Assembly (NCBI GenBank): GCA_019455285.1
Contig: JACFMS010000003.1
Span: 10,909-74,908, forward strand
Source: Sphingomonadales bacterium
Lineage (GTDB): Bacteria; Pseudomonadota; Alphaproteobacteria; Sphingomonadales; Govanellaceae
Direction: 5' to 3'
DNA: 64,000 bases
The position numbers and the translations under genes were made by a program. Within the stretch, counting starts at the first letter, position 1. Every line of letters begins with the position of its first letter. Positions 10,469 through 18,695 of this stretch are shown piece after piece. A model generated the notes under the pieces. It did not search any database. It saw only the letters and a list, made by a program, of their open reading frames with translations, and was not told where the DNA came from.

Positions 10469-10484
10469 ATTTTAAGCTTAAAAT
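10469..10484. promoter_or_regulatory. Perfect 16-bp palindrome, candidate MarR operator
   Basis: ATTTTAAGCTTAAAAT is fully self-complementary and lies 36 bases upstream of the start codon of the monooxygenase/reductase, at the head of the anthranilate-type operon. Size, AT-richness and position fit a MarR dimer site, and a MarR gene is the third gene of the operon. Binding by that protein is an inference. Confidence 0.6.
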
Positions 10485-10599
10485 AAATCCCGACGCAAGC
10501 CCCTTTTTCAGGATGCCAAAGGCGGCAGGACTGGACGAGACGGCCGTCGGCCTCTACCCTGCGCGGCGACCGTCAGGGTTTACTTAAGGGATTTGAGCG

Positions 10600-10845
10600 A
10601 TGCGGCCGGTGTTCGTTTTCATCAAGTGCGAGTTGGGTAAAACCTATGAGGTAGCCGACCAATTGGTTGACACCATCGAGGAGGTATCGGAGGTCTATTC
10701 GGTGTCCGGCCAGTACGAGCTCTTGGCCAAGTTCAACCTGGAAGATGACCAGGATATCGGCCATTTCGTCTGTGAAAAAGTGCAGAAGCTGCCCCACATC
10801 AAGGACACCTTCACCCTGATTTCGTTCAAAGTGTTTACCGGCTAG
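10600..10845 (+). CDS. Stand-alone Lrp/AsnC ligand-binding (RAM) domain protein
   Basis: 81 residues, corresponding to only the effector-binding half of an Lrp/AsnC regulator; no helix-turn-helix is present. Recognisable are VFVFIKCELGKTYEVADQL, VSGQYELLAKF and KLPHIKDTFTLISFKVF, which together make the alpha/beta RAM fold. Such single-domain proteins form oligomers that bind amino acids or other small ligands, and may associate with full-length Lrp proteins. It is transcribed divergently from the anthranilate-type operon. Its last 11 bases overlap the end of the convergent sugar dehydrogenase gene. The ligand is unknown. Confidence 0.88.
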   Translation: MRPVFVFIKCELGKTYEVADQLVDTIEEVSEVYSVSGQYELLAKFNLEDDQDIGHFVCEKVQKLPHIKDTFTLISFKVFTG

Positions 10846-11953
10846 CGCGATAGGCGATTCGGTAGATATTGCCGGCATAATCATCGCTGACGTAGATCGC
10901 CCCATCGGGTCCGACGATCACATCCACCGGCCGGCCATGGGTCTTTTGCCCGTCCAGAAAGCCGGTCATGAAATCCCGCTCTACGATGCTGCCGTCATCC
11001 CGCCAGTGCAGGCTGACCACCTTATAGCCGGCCTTCTTGCTACGGTTCCACGAGCCGTGGAGGGTGGCCAAGGCGGCGCGTTCGAAGCCCCGCGGCAGCG
11101 TCGCCTTGGCGAGAAAAGCCAGCCCCAACGGCGCCACATGGGCGCCAAAGCCATGGGCCGGCGGCAGTGATTCGGCGACTTTTTGCGGCGCCTTAGCGCC
11201 ATAGTCGGGGTCAGCCACCCGGTTGCCATTGGCGTACGGCCAGCCATAAAAGCCGCCCTTGACGATACGGTTGAGCTCGCAGGGCGGAAAATCGTCGCCC
11301 AGCCAGTCGCGGCCATTATCGACGCCATAGAGCGCGCCATCCCAGGGCGCCCAATCAAAGCCCACAGTATTACGCAGACCGGTGGCGTAAATCTCCCAGG
11401 CGCTGCCGTCCGGCCGCACCCGCAGCATGGCGGCGCGGCGCTGATCCTGTTCGATGCAGACGTTGCAGGAGGAGCCGGCGGTCACATAAAGCCAGCCGTC
11501 GGCGCCCAGCCGGACGGTGCGCGTCCAATGCCCTTTCGCGGAGGGAAGGTCGAGGATTTTGACCCCCTGGCCAGTAATCTGTCCGGTCTTGCCATTAAAG
11601 GGGTAACGGCGCAGAGCCTGGGTTTCCGCCACGAACAGCGCGTCACCGCCCACTTCGACGCCATGGGGGCCGTCAAGACCATCCAGCAGCGTGCGCCGGC
11701 CGTCGGAAGCGCCGTCGCCGTTGCGATCGGGCTCCAAGAGCAGCACCTTGTCCTGGCTCGGCGTGGTAACCAGAAGCGCGCCAGTTTCGGTGAATTGCAT
11801 TTTGCGGGCGTTCTTGATGCCGGAAGCATAGATCGTCCAGGAAAAGCCGTCCGGCACCTTCAGACGCTGTTCCAGATCGCCGGCCGCTGCTTCGCTACGG
11901 CCACCCACTGCAGCCGCGAGGAGAAAGATCCCTACCCAAAATCGGCGCATCAT
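10835..11953 (-). CDS. PQQ-dependent sugar dehydrogenase family protein, secreted
   Basis: 372 residues from ATG 11953, preceded by AAGGAAGG. A signal peptide is visible (MMRRFWVGIFLLAAAVGG, then SEAAAG). The body is a beta-propeller related to sorbosone/soluble glucose dehydrogenases, with FTETGALLVTTPSQDKVLLL, DGPHGVEVGGDALFVAE, RLGADGWLYVTAGSSCNVC, GFDWAPWDGALYGVDNGRDW, GGFYGWPYANG and GPDGAIYVSDDYAGNIYRI. Family members oxidise sugars or aldehydes in the periplasm using PQQ. Many homologues have no proven substrate. No PQQ biosynthesis gene is in the window. Confidence 0.85.
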   Translation of the reverse strand: MMRRFWVGIFLLAAAVGGRSEAAAGDLEQRLKVPDGFSWTIYASGIKNARKMQFTETGALLVTTPSQDKVLLLEPDRNGDGASDGRRTLLDGLDGPHGVEVGGDALFVAETQALRRYPFNGKTGQITGQGVKILDLPSAKGHWTRTVRLGADGWLYVTAGSSCNVCIEQDQRRAAMLRVRPDGSAWEIYATGLRNTVGFDWAPWDGALYGVDNGRDWLGDDFPPCELNRIVKGGFYGWPYANGNRVADPDYGAKAPQKVAESLPPAHGFGAHVAPLGLAFLAKATLPRGFERAALATLHGSWNRSKKAGYKVVSLHWRDDGSIVERDFMTGFLDGQKTHGRPVDVIVGPDGAIYVSDDYAGNIYRIAYRASR

Positions 11954-12048
11954 GATCCTTCCTTGCTGATTTTCTTTTCCGTCCAAGCCCATTATAACGC
12001 GCAGTCAACAGGGTATGACACTCCCTGCCAACGCCTGAGGATTTGCCC

Positions 12049-13275
12049 ATGACCGGCCCCTTGTCCCACCTCCGCGTTCTCGACCTAAGCCGCGTGCTGG
12101 CCGGCCCGTGGGCCGGGCAGATCCTGGCCGATCTTGGGGCCGAGGTGATCAAGGTCGAACGGCCTGGAACCGGGGATGACACCCGCGGCTGGGGGCCGCC
12201 GTTTTTAAAAGACCGCGATGGCCGGGAAACCCAGGAATCGGCCTATTACCTCTCCACCAACCGCGGCAAGCAATCGGTAGCCGTAGATATTACGACGCCC
12301 GCAGGCCAGGAGATCATCCGCAAGCTCGCCGCCCGCTCCGACATCCTATTGGAGAACTACAAGGTCGGCGGCTTGAAGAAGTACGGCCTGGATTATGCCT
12401 CGTTGTCGAAAATCAATGATCGGCTGATTTACTGCTCGATCACCGGCTTCGGTCAGACCGGACCTTATAAGGACCGCGCCGGCTATGATTTTCTCCTTCA
12501 GGGCATGGGCGGGTTGATGAGCATCACCGGCGAGCCCGACGGCCGGCCTGGCGGCGGGCCGATGAAGGTCGGCGTCGCCATCGTCGATGTGATGACCGGC
12601 ATGTATGCGGCGGTGGCGGTGCTGGCGGCGCTCGCCCATCGCGAACGCACGGGCAAGGGCGACCATATCGACTTGTCGCTCTTGGACGTGCAGGTGGCGT
12701 CGCTGGCCAATCAGGCGATGAATTACCTCATCGGCGGCGCGGCGCCGGGCCGGCTGGGCAACGCCCATCCCAACATCGTGCCCTACCAGGCCTTTGCCAC
12801 TGCTGAGGGGCATCTGATTCTGGCCATCGGCAACGATCAGCAGTTCGCCCGCTTCTGTGCTGTCGCCAGCGCGCCGGAGCTGGCCCTTGACCCGCGTTTT
12901 GCCACCAACGCCGCCCGGGTGAAGAACCGCGACATCATCGTCGGCCGCATCGCCGAGCTGTTGGCCGCTCGCCCAGCCACGGAGTGGCTCGTCATTTTGG
13001 AGAAAGAAGGGGTGCCCTGCGGTCCCATCAACACCATCGACCAGGTGTTCGCCAATCCCCAGGTGGTCTATCGCGGCCTAAAGATCGACCTTCCCCATCC
13101 CTTGGCGGGTACGGCCCCGGCCGTCAAATCCCCCATCAACTTCCGCAACACTGACCTTAAATACGACGCCGCCGCGCCGCTCCTCGGCGCTCATACCGAG
13201 CGGGTGCTGCGTGAGCTGGGCTATGACGCGGCCGCCATCGCCGCCTTCAAAGCGGACGGCATTACCGGAGATTGA
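12049..13275 (+). CDS. CaiB/BaiF (class III) CoA-transferase
   Basis: 408 residues from ATG 12049 (a TTG two codons upstream is less likely). Family hallmarks: the N-terminal LRVLDLSRVLAGPWAGQILA and GAEVIKVERP, the CoA-binding region SILLEN-like DILLENYKVGGL, SITGFGQTGPY, GYDFLLQGMGGLMS and the HIDLSLLDVQ segment carrying the catalytic Asp (about residue 213). The protein resembles the glutarate/hydroxymethylglutarate CoA-transferase (SUGCT) branch. If so, it would move CoA between succinyl-CoA and a dicarboxylate such as glutarate, a downstream product of aromatic ring degradation. That substrate assignment is tentative. It is monocistronic and diverges from the sugar dehydrogenase gene. 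Confidence 0.9.
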   Translation: MTGPLSHLRVLDLSRVLAGPWAGQILADLGAEVIKVERPGTGDDTRGWGPPFLKDRDGRETQESAYYLSTNRGKQSVAVDITTPAGQEIIRKLAARSDILLENYKVGGLKKYGLDYASLSKINDRLIYCSITGFGQTGPYKDRAGYDFLLQGMGGLMSITGEPDGRPGGGPMKVGVAIVDVMTGMYAAVAVLAALAHRERTGKGDHIDLSLLDVQVASLANQAMNYLIGGAAPGRLGNAHPNIVPYQAFATAEGHLILAIGNDQQFARFCAVASAPELALDPRFATNAARVKNRDIIVGRIAELLAARPATEWLVILEKEGVPCGPINTIDQVFANPQVVYRGLKIDLPHPLAGTAPAVKSPINFRNTDLKYDAAAPLLGAHTERVLRELGYDAAAIAAFKADGITGD

Positions 13276-13367
13276 CCAATAAACTGTCGGATTTATTTAC
13301 AAGTTCTGCAGCAGGAGTCGCCCCAATCTTCGCCTATTTACTTATAAATAATAGACTTTCTATTTTC

Positions 13368-13381
13368 GGCACAAATTATGC
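13368..13381 (+). promoter_or_regulatory. Sigma-54-type promoter of PEP-CTERM gene 1
   Basis: The sequence TTCGGCACAAATTATGCTTT contains GG and GC dinucleotides separated by exactly ten bases (GG 13368-13369, GC 13380-13381), the invariant elements of a -24/-12 RpoN promoter. The flanking GGCACA closely matches the -24 consensus. Transcription would start near 13393, about 30 bases before the ATG. A second PEP-CTERM gene in the window has the same arrangement. Confidence 0.7.
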
Positions 13382-13424
13382 TTTCCTCTATTCGATACGC
13401 AGGACGCAATAGGGGAGCGACGAC

Positions 13425-14129
13425 ATGAGACTGGCACGGATTCTTGGTTTTCTCGCCGCCGCAGGCGCGGCGCTGGTCAGCGGCTCGGCCATGGCGGGCC
13501 TAAGCAACGCCATCTTCGCCTATTCTCCCGATGGTGTGCAGGAACTGCATTTGACCACCACCGACGGCAATACCGTGCTTGGCGCGACCTTCACCGGCTG
13601 GTGGGACGAAACCGGATCCCATAACGGCGGAAATTCCAATTACATAGCCGGCATCTGCGGCAGCTCGGATAGCTGCTTTGGCAACGACATGGAACTTCGC
13701 AACTTTTTCGTTTTCGATCTGGAGAATGTCACCGGCACCATTCTTGCAGCCAACTTGAGCATCGGCAATGACTCATCGCTAGGCTACATTAGCCCAAATC
13801 CCTCAAGCTTTTTCGACGTCTTCGCCGTGCTGACCCCCATTGATGAGCTGACCGCCAGCGACACTGGCCGCACCGATATCTTCGGCGATCTGGCGGACGG
13901 CGTGCTTTATGCCAGCAAATCGGTGAGCGCCGCCGACAACGGCACCCAGGTGATCATCAATCTTAATAACGACGCCATCGCCGCCTTGAATGACGCCATC
14001 GGCAGCTCCTTCGCCTTCGGCGGCGCGGTCCGGCTCAATGGTGGACATGAGGTGCCGGAACCCGCTTCCCTGGCTCTGATCGGCTTTGGCCTGGCCGGCC
14101 TGGGACTGGCCCGCCGCCGGAAGGGTTAA
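13425..14129 (+). CDS. PEP-CTERM sorting domain protein
   Basis: 234 residues. N-terminal signal peptide (LARILGFLAAAGAALVSGSAMA) and a C-terminal sorting tail: VPEPASLALIGFGLAGLGLA followed by RRRKG. This is the classic PEP-CTERM signal recognised by exosortase. The mature central part is polar, Asn/Gly/Asp-rich with two Cys in GICGSSDSCFGND, and resembles no enzyme. It is presumably exported, cleaved after PEP and placed in the extracellular polysaccharide or on the cell surface. Ribosome site GGGGAG is about 9 bases upstream. A sigma-54-type promoter lies just ahead and a strong terminator follows. No exosortase gene is in this window. Confidence 0.93.
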   Translation: MRLARILGFLAAAGAALVSGSAMAGLSNAIFAYSPDGVQELHLTTTDGNTVLGATFTGWWDETGSHNGGNSNYIAGICGSSDSCFGNDMELRNFFVFDLENVTGTILAANLSIGNDSSLGYISPNPSSFFDVFAVLTPIDELTASDTGRTDIFGDLADGVLYASKSVSAADNGTQVIINLNNDAIAALNDAIGSSFAFGGAVRLNGGHEVPEPASLALIGFGLAGLGLARRRKG

Positions 14130-14151
14130 CCGCGTTTTTCACAAAATCCTA

Positions 14152-14183
14152 ACGGCCTCGGCGCTGCCGGGGCCGTTTTTTAT
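14152..14183 (+). terminator. Rho-independent terminator after PEP-CTERM gene 1
   Basis: Stem ACGGCCTCGG / CCGGGGCCGT (ten pairs with one wobble) around the loop CGCTG, immediately followed by a six-T tract. It is 22 bases past the PEP-CTERM stop. Confidence 0.9.
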
Positions 14184-14264
14184 TGTCAGAGAACCCTCCA
14201 TTCACGCATCGGATTTTCAACCGTCCTGTCATGATCTGACACTCAAGACGGCAGGAGATCCGAC

Positions 14265-15113
14265 ATGACCATCCGCATCCGCGTCATCGAACCCATCGGC
14301 ACCGACGCCTACGTGGCCCATACCGCAAGGCAAGCCGCCGGCATCATCAACCCCGGCACCGAGGTGGAGGTGGTGTCGTTGCAGACCCCCCATTGCCGTC
14401 ACCATCTGGAATACCATGCTTACGAAGGTCTGGTGACCGGCGATATCGTCAAGGTGATGCGCGACACCGCGCGCCAAGGCTTTGATGCGGCGGTCATCGC
14501 CTGTTTTTATGATCCGGCGCTGCGCGAGGCGCGGGAGATTTCCGGCAACACGGTGGTCACCGCCCCGTGTCAGGCCTCGTTGGAAGCGGTGGCGTCGCTG
14601 GCCAACCGTTTTTCCATCATCGTCGGGCGGCGCAAATGGATCGACCGCATGGGCGAGCGGGTGCGCGAGTATGGCTACGGCCATCGCCTCGCCTCCTTCC
14701 GCTCTCTCGACCTGGGCGTCGAGGACTTTCAACAGGATCGCACTGAGACGGCGCGACGCATGATGGCGGCGGGCCGCAAAGCCATCGACGAGGACGGCGC
14801 GGAAGCGCTCATCCTCGGCTGCACCATCGAGTACGGCTTCTTTCGCGAGCTGCAAGACGCGCTCGGCGTGCCGGTGATCGATTGCGCCTATGCCGCGATC
14901 AAGCGCGCCGAACAATTGGCTGATTTAAAGCAGCGCTTCGGTTGGGGGCCGAGCCGGGTGGGGACTTGCGAAGCGCCGCCGGAGGAAAAAGAGCTGCGCG
15001 CCTGGCGGGTTTTCGACGACGACAACCCGCCCATTGGCGGCCGTATGTGGGTAGCCTATTCCTCCGCCCAACCGCAGGTTTTATCGGCGTTGGCCGAGGC
15101 AAGCCAAGTCTGA
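14265..15113 (+). CDS. Aspartate/glutamate/hydantoin racemase family protein
   Basis: 282 residues. Two Cys residues sit where the Asp/Glu racemase superfamily has its catalytic pair: AAVIACFYDPALREA (first, about residue 79) and EALILGCTIEYGFF (second, about 186). The N-terminal RIRVIEPIG and the GIINPGTEVEVVS segment are typical of the hydantoin racemase branch. The C-terminal tail of about 70 residues after VPVIDCAYAAIKRAEQL is longer than in simple racemases. A racemase or C-C/C-N bond-cleaving role on a carboxylic acid is possible; the substrate is not predictable. Its last 58 bases overlap the end of the convergent M2 peptidase gene. Confidence 0.85.
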   Translation: MTIRIRVIEPIGTDAYVAHTARQAAGIINPGTEVEVVSLQTPHCRHHLEYHAYEGLVTGDIVKVMRDTARQGFDAAVIACFYDPALREAREISGNTVVTAPCQASLEAVASLANRFSIIVGRRKWIDRMGERVREYGYGHRLASFRSLDLGVEDFQQDRTETARRMMAAGRKAIDEDGAEALILGCTIEYGFFRELQDALGVPVIDCAYAAIKRAEQLADLKQRFGWGPSRVGTCEAPPEEKELRAWRVFDDDNPPIGGRMWVAYSSAQPQVLSALAEASQV

Positions 15114-16888
15114 AGCGGCGCGAAATATTCTTTGAGCGCCGCGGCATCCATGCGTCGCGTGCCGGTCAATGCTTGCAGCGCCTCGGGCCAGGGACGGCTT
15201 TGACCCATCTCCATCATGCGCTTGAATTTCTCGCCGGCCTCCCGGCTGCCATAAATCGAGCAGGTGTAGAGCGGCCCGTCATGGCCCGCCGCATCGCACA
15301 AGCCCTTATAGAACTGAAACTGCATGACGAACGACAGGAAATAACGCAGGTATGGCGTGTTGCCGGGAATATGGTATTTGGCGCCGGGATCGAAATCATT
15401 CTCGCTGCGCGCCACCGGCGGCTCAATCCCTTGGTATTTGCGGCGCAAGCGCCACCAGCCTTCATTATATTTTTCCGGCGCAATGGCGCCCGAGAACACT
15501 TGCCAGCGCCATTCATCCATCAAGCGGCCGAACGGCAGGAAAGCGATCTTGTCCAAAGCCATGGCCATCTGCGCGTTGATGGTCGCCTCCTGGCTCTCGA
15601 CGTTTTGCGACAACAGGCCCACCTGTTGTAAATAAGCCGGCGTGATGCTGAGCGCGATGGCGTCGCCGATCGCCTCATGAAAACCGTCATGCGCGCCGCC
15701 TTGATAAAGCAGCGGCAGTTTGTTGTAGGCGCGCTGATAATAATTGTGTCCCAACTCGTGGTGAATGGTGATCAGGTCTTCCTGATTGATCTTGGTGCAC
15801 ATCTTGATGCGCAGATCATCGCCAAAGTCGAGATTCCACGCCGAAGCATGACAGATCACTTCCCGACCTTCCGGCTTGGTCAGCATGGAGCGCCGCCAGA
15901 AGGTTTCCGGCAGCGGCGCAAAGCCCAGGGAAGAAAAGAACGATTCCCCCAACTTCACCATGCGTACCGCGTCATACCCTTGTTCGACCAGAGCGGGGGT
16001 GACATCGAGCCTTTGCGCATCAGGGTAAGGCAACGCCAAGTCGCCGATATTGCCCCACTGCTGCGCCCACATGTTGCCCAGAAGGTGCGCCGGGATGCGG
16101 CCGGTGGGTGGCGCCTTGTCGGCGCCATATTTTTCCGCCAATTTGCCGCGCACGTAACAATGAAGCGCCTCATAGAGCGGCGCCACCTCGGACCACAGCC
16201 GGTCCACTTCCGCTGACAGTTCCTCCGGCGGCATGTCGTAGCCGGCGCGCCACAACACGCCGAGGTCAGCATAGCCGATTTCCCGCGCCCCTTCGTTCGC
16301 CAACTCGACAAAGCGGGCATAAAGCGGCCGCAAGGGGCGCGCCGCATCATGCCAGCCCACCCAGGCGGCGGTCAGCGCGTCATAGTCGCGGCTGTGGGCA
16401 AGCACATCCTCCAACTCACCCAAGGCGCGGCAATTACCACCGGCGTCACAGGCTTTCGCCGCGCCATACATGGCGTCCATACGGCTGGTGAGGTCGGCCA
16501 GTTCCTGGGTTTTCGCCGCATCACTGGGCGCCGGCGCCACCGAGATTTGCTTTAAGATTTCCAACTGCCGGCGGGTGTCGAAATCCACGTCTACGTCGTT
16601 GTAGCGCGCCGCCTCGCGGATCGCCTGCGCCTCCCGCGCCAGCACCTTGGCCGACATGGCGGCCTCGGCGGCGATGGTCTCCTCGGTGATGTTGGTAGCC
16701 TTGGCCCAGGAGACTTGGCTCGATTCGATGTAAAGCGGCTTTAAGTCGGCGCTGGTGTTCTCGACAAAAGCCTTGGCCTCGGCGGCGCGGGGGTCTTCAG
16801 GCGCGGGCTTGGTGCACGCGGTTATACTTAAGCCCACTATCAGCATCCCAACCGAATAGACTTTCCTGTTTCCTGTCAGCGCCTTCAT
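15056..16888 (-). CDS. M2 family peptidyl-dipeptidase lipoprotein (ACE-like)
   Basis: 610 residues from ATG 16888; the extension to 17002 is not signal-like. The N-terminus MLIVGLSITAC is a lipoprotein signal with the lipidated Cys at about residue 25. The zinc site HHELGHNYYQ (HELGH, about residues 377-381) and the third ligand in HDGFHEAIGDAIALS match peptidase family M2 (angiotensin-converting enzyme-like). Size and the downstream RWRWQVFSG-type segment (DEWRWQVFSG) also fit. Bacterial members remove C-terminal dipeptides from oligopeptides, here at the outer surface of a membrane in the periplasm. Convergent with the racemase gene; the two coding ends overlap by 58 bases. Confidence 0.93.
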   Translation of the reverse strand: MKALTGNRKVYSVGMLIVGLSITACTKPAPEDPRAAEAKAFVENTSADLKPLYIESSQVSWAKATNITEETIAAEAAMSAKVLAREAQAIREAARYNDVDVDFDTRRQLEILKQISVAPAPSDAAKTQELADLTSRMDAMYGAAKACDAGGNCRALGELEDVLAHSRDYDALTAAWVGWHDAARPLRPLYARFVELANEGAREIGYADLGVLWRAGYDMPPEELSAEVDRLWSEVAPLYEALHCYVRGKLAEKYGADKAPPTGRIPAHLLGNMWAQQWGNIGDLALPYPDAQRLDVTPALVEQGYDAVRMVKLGESFFSSLGFAPLPETFWRRSMLTKPEGREVICHASAWNLDFGDDLRIKMCTKINQEDLITIHHELGHNYYQRAYNKLPLLYQGGAHDGFHEAIGDAIALSITPAYLQQVGLLSQNVESQEATINAQMAMALDKIAFLPFGRLMDEWRWQVFSGAIAPEKYNEGWWRLRRKYQGIEPPVARSENDFDPGAKYHIPGNTPYLRYFLSFVMQFQFYKGLCDAAGHDGPLYTCSIYGSREAGEKFKRMMEMGQSRPWPEALQALTGTRRMDAAALKEYFAPLQTWLASANADKTCGWAEE

Positions 16889-17046
16889 CTTACCGCACTC
16901 CTTAGTGTCTATTCTCCAGACAAGCGGTAGCATCGACAGCCATGAGTCACAACCTTGCAAAGTGTCGGACGTCTTGACAATCTGGACTCTTTCAAATTTC
17001 AAACTACCCGCTTAACCAACTGATTTCTTTAAGTAGTTCTATTGTT

Positions 17047-17060
17047 GGCATGATTCATGC
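17047..17060 (+). promoter_or_regulatory. Sigma-54-type promoter of PEP-CTERM gene 2
   Basis: TTGGCATGATTCATGC contains GG (17047-17048) and GC (17059-17060) separated by exactly ten bases, with a perfect TTGGCA -24 half. A start of transcription near 17072 gives a leader of about 48 bases. An imperfect inverted repeat upstream (ACTAC...CTTAA to TTAAGTAGT, about 17005-17039) could be an activator site, but this is weak. Confidence 0.7.
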
Positions 17061-17119
17061 CTAAAGGACCGTAACGCCCCAAATATCATGTAGAAGCTCA
17101 GGTCTAAGGGAATACTTTT

Positions 17120-17617
17120 ATGAAATCAATTCTTGTGAAGACGATCGCCATCGGCGCGTTGGCGCTTGGCATAGCTACTGGGGCACAAGCCGCGCCGATC
17201 GATACCAGTCCCATCACCTCGGATTACTATATTTCGCACAACGGCCTTTTCTGGGCCTGGGCCTCGCCGGTATCCGTTGATGGATTTGGCGGCAATACGC
17301 TCTACCTACCTGACATTCAGGACGGCTGGCGTTTCGCCACGGACGATGAATGGGCGTTGCGCCCAACGGCCTCTGATTTTTGGGCTCAAGACAGCTTAAA
17401 ATGCGCCGCACGCTTCTGGAACTCTTATTATGACCATTGCGATTATTCAGATGGGAGTGGCGGCTACTGGACCCACGAGTGGGGTTCTAACGCATGGGAT
17501 CTCCTTTATGTCAGCGGCGACCGGCAACCCAACGGCGAAGTACCCGCCCCGGCGGCACTGAGCCTCCTCGGCGTGGCGCTGGCCGGTCTTGGGCTGGCCC
17601 GCCGCAGGCGTGCGTAA
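17120..17617 (+). CDS. PEP-CTERM-like sorting domain protein (VPAP variant)
   Basis: 165 residues. Signal peptide (ILVKTIAIGALALGIATGAQA) and C-terminal VPAPAALSLLGVALAGLGLA followed by RRRRA. The tail has every part of a PEP-CTERM signal (motif, hydrophobic helix, Arg cluster), but the motif reads PAP instead of PEP, a known variant in this family. The central region is rich in Trp, Tyr, Asp and Ser (DGWRFATDDEWAL, SGGYWTHEWGS), with Cys pairs that could form disulfides, and matches no enzyme I know. It has its own sigma-54-type promoter and diverges from the M2 peptidase gene. Confidence 0.88.
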   Translation: MKSILVKTIAIGALALGIATGAQAAPIDTSPITSDYYISHNGLFWAWASPVSVDGFGGNTLYLPDIQDGWRFATDDEWALRPTASDFWAQDSLKCAARFWNSYYDHCDYSDGSGGYWTHEWGSNAWDLLYVSGDRQPNGEVPAPAALSLLGVALAGLGLARRRRA

Positions 17618-17642
17618 ATTTTCAACGCCAGATAATGGTCGG

Positions 17643-17670
17643 TAAGGGCGATGCCGCGGCATCGCCCTTA
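17643..17670. terminator. Perfect 28-bp palindrome between convergent genes
   Basis: TAAGGGCGATGCCG followed directly by its exact reverse complement CGGCATCGCCCTTA. It lies between the end of PEP-CTERM gene 2 (17617) and the end of the ornithine cyclodeaminase-family gene (17675, minus strand), and so could terminate transcription from both sides. T-tracts are weak, and the lack of a loop means a central base or two must open. Confidence 0.65.
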
Positions 17671-17674
17671 CTCG

Positions 17675-18622
17675 TTATTTCCTAGCTTGAGCCAGCGCCA
17701 GCGCGCCGGCGGCCAAGTCTTCCACCGCCGTGCCGACGGATTTAAAGAGCGTGATCTCGTCCGCCGATCGCCGTCCGGCGACGCGCCCGCTCACCAGGTC
17801 GGAAAAATCCCCTAGCACATGGCTTTCGGTGATCTTGCCGGATTTTAACGGGATGAGGATTTCGCCTGCCTCGGCGAATACGTTGGACCTCACATCGGCA
17901 TAGACGCGGGCGCGCACCACCGCCTCGTCATCGCATTCCCGGCTGGTGGGCGTATGCGCGCCGACCAGGTCGAGATGAACGCCGGGGTTAAGCCAGCGGC
18001 CGAACACCACCGGCTCGGTTGAGGCGGTAACAGAGGAGACGATATCGGCGCTTCCCACCGCCGCCTCCAGGTCTGTCGCCGCCGCGATATCCAGCTTTGG
18101 GTATGCCGCCGCCAGTTCCGCCGCCGCCGCTTGCGCCTTGGCGGCGTCACGGCCCCATAGCCGGACTTCTCTGATGGGACGCACCGCCGCCATGGCGCCG
18201 ACGAAATGCCGGCCGAGCGCGCCGGGGCCGACGATGAGGAGCCGCGCGGCATCCTGGCGCGCCAGATAATCGGCGGCCAACGCCGAGGCGGCGGCGGTAC
18301 GGCGATAGGTCACCTCGGTGCCGTCGACGACGCCGATGGGGGTGCCGGTGGCGCCATCAAACAGCGCCACCACCGCCTGCACCGTGGGCAGGCCTTTCTG
18401 CGCATTGCCGGGAAACACGGTGATGAGCTTGGCGCCGATCACCTCGCCCGCCGCCCAGCCCGGCATGACGCCGTAGATCGCCGTAGCGCCATCGGCCAGC
18501 GGGATTTTGTGCATGCCGCGCAGCGGCACCGTATAGTCTTTTTTGAATGCCTCACGCAGGGCTTCGACCAACGCGCCATACGGCAACGCCGTCGCGGTTT
18601 CATATTTATCAAGAACAATCAA
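17675..18622 (-). CDS. Ornithine cyclodeaminase/mu-crystallin family protein
   Basis: 315 residues from a TTG at 18622, chosen because GAGAGGAGAAG lies seven bases upstream and no ATG fits. Rossmann region: ARLLIVGPGALGRHFVGAMA (GxGxxG-like, about residues 120-139); substrate-side residues are in LRGMHKIPLADG (Arg/Lys pair) and LVGAHTPTSRECDDE. The family includes ornithine cyclodeaminase, lysine cyclodeaminase, ketimine reductases and alanine dehydrogenases, all acting on amino or imino acids with NAD(P)H. It follows the ThDP-enzyme gene in the same direction with a 73-base gap. An 8-bp hairpin (18634-18661) ends right at its ribosome site. Confidence 0.88.
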   Translation of the reverse strand: MIVLDKYETATALPYGALVEALREAFKKDYTVPLRGMHKIPLADGATAIYGVMPGWAAGEVIGAKLITVFPGNAQKGLPTVQAVVALFDGATGTPIGVVDGTEVTYRRTAAASALAADYLARQDAARLLIVGPGALGRHFVGAMAAVRPIREVRLWGRDAAKAQAAAAELAAAYPKLDIAAATDLEAAVGSADIVSSVTASTEPVVFGRWLNPGVHLDLVGAHTPTSRECDDEAVVRARVYADVRSNVFAEAGEILIPLKSGKITESHVLGDFSDLVSGRVAGRRSADEITLFKSVGTAVEDLAAGALALAQARK

Positions 18623-18695
18623 TGAACTTCTCCTCTCGGCAAGGCGGTGATCCTGCCGAGAAGGAGAGCCCGTGGTCAAGAGGTGAATTAGCCGG

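Noticed and set aside
9342-10475. Plus-strand frame of 377 codons
   Set aside because: Antisense to the monooxygenase/reductase FAD domain and would read across the palindromic operator region; no recognisable domain.
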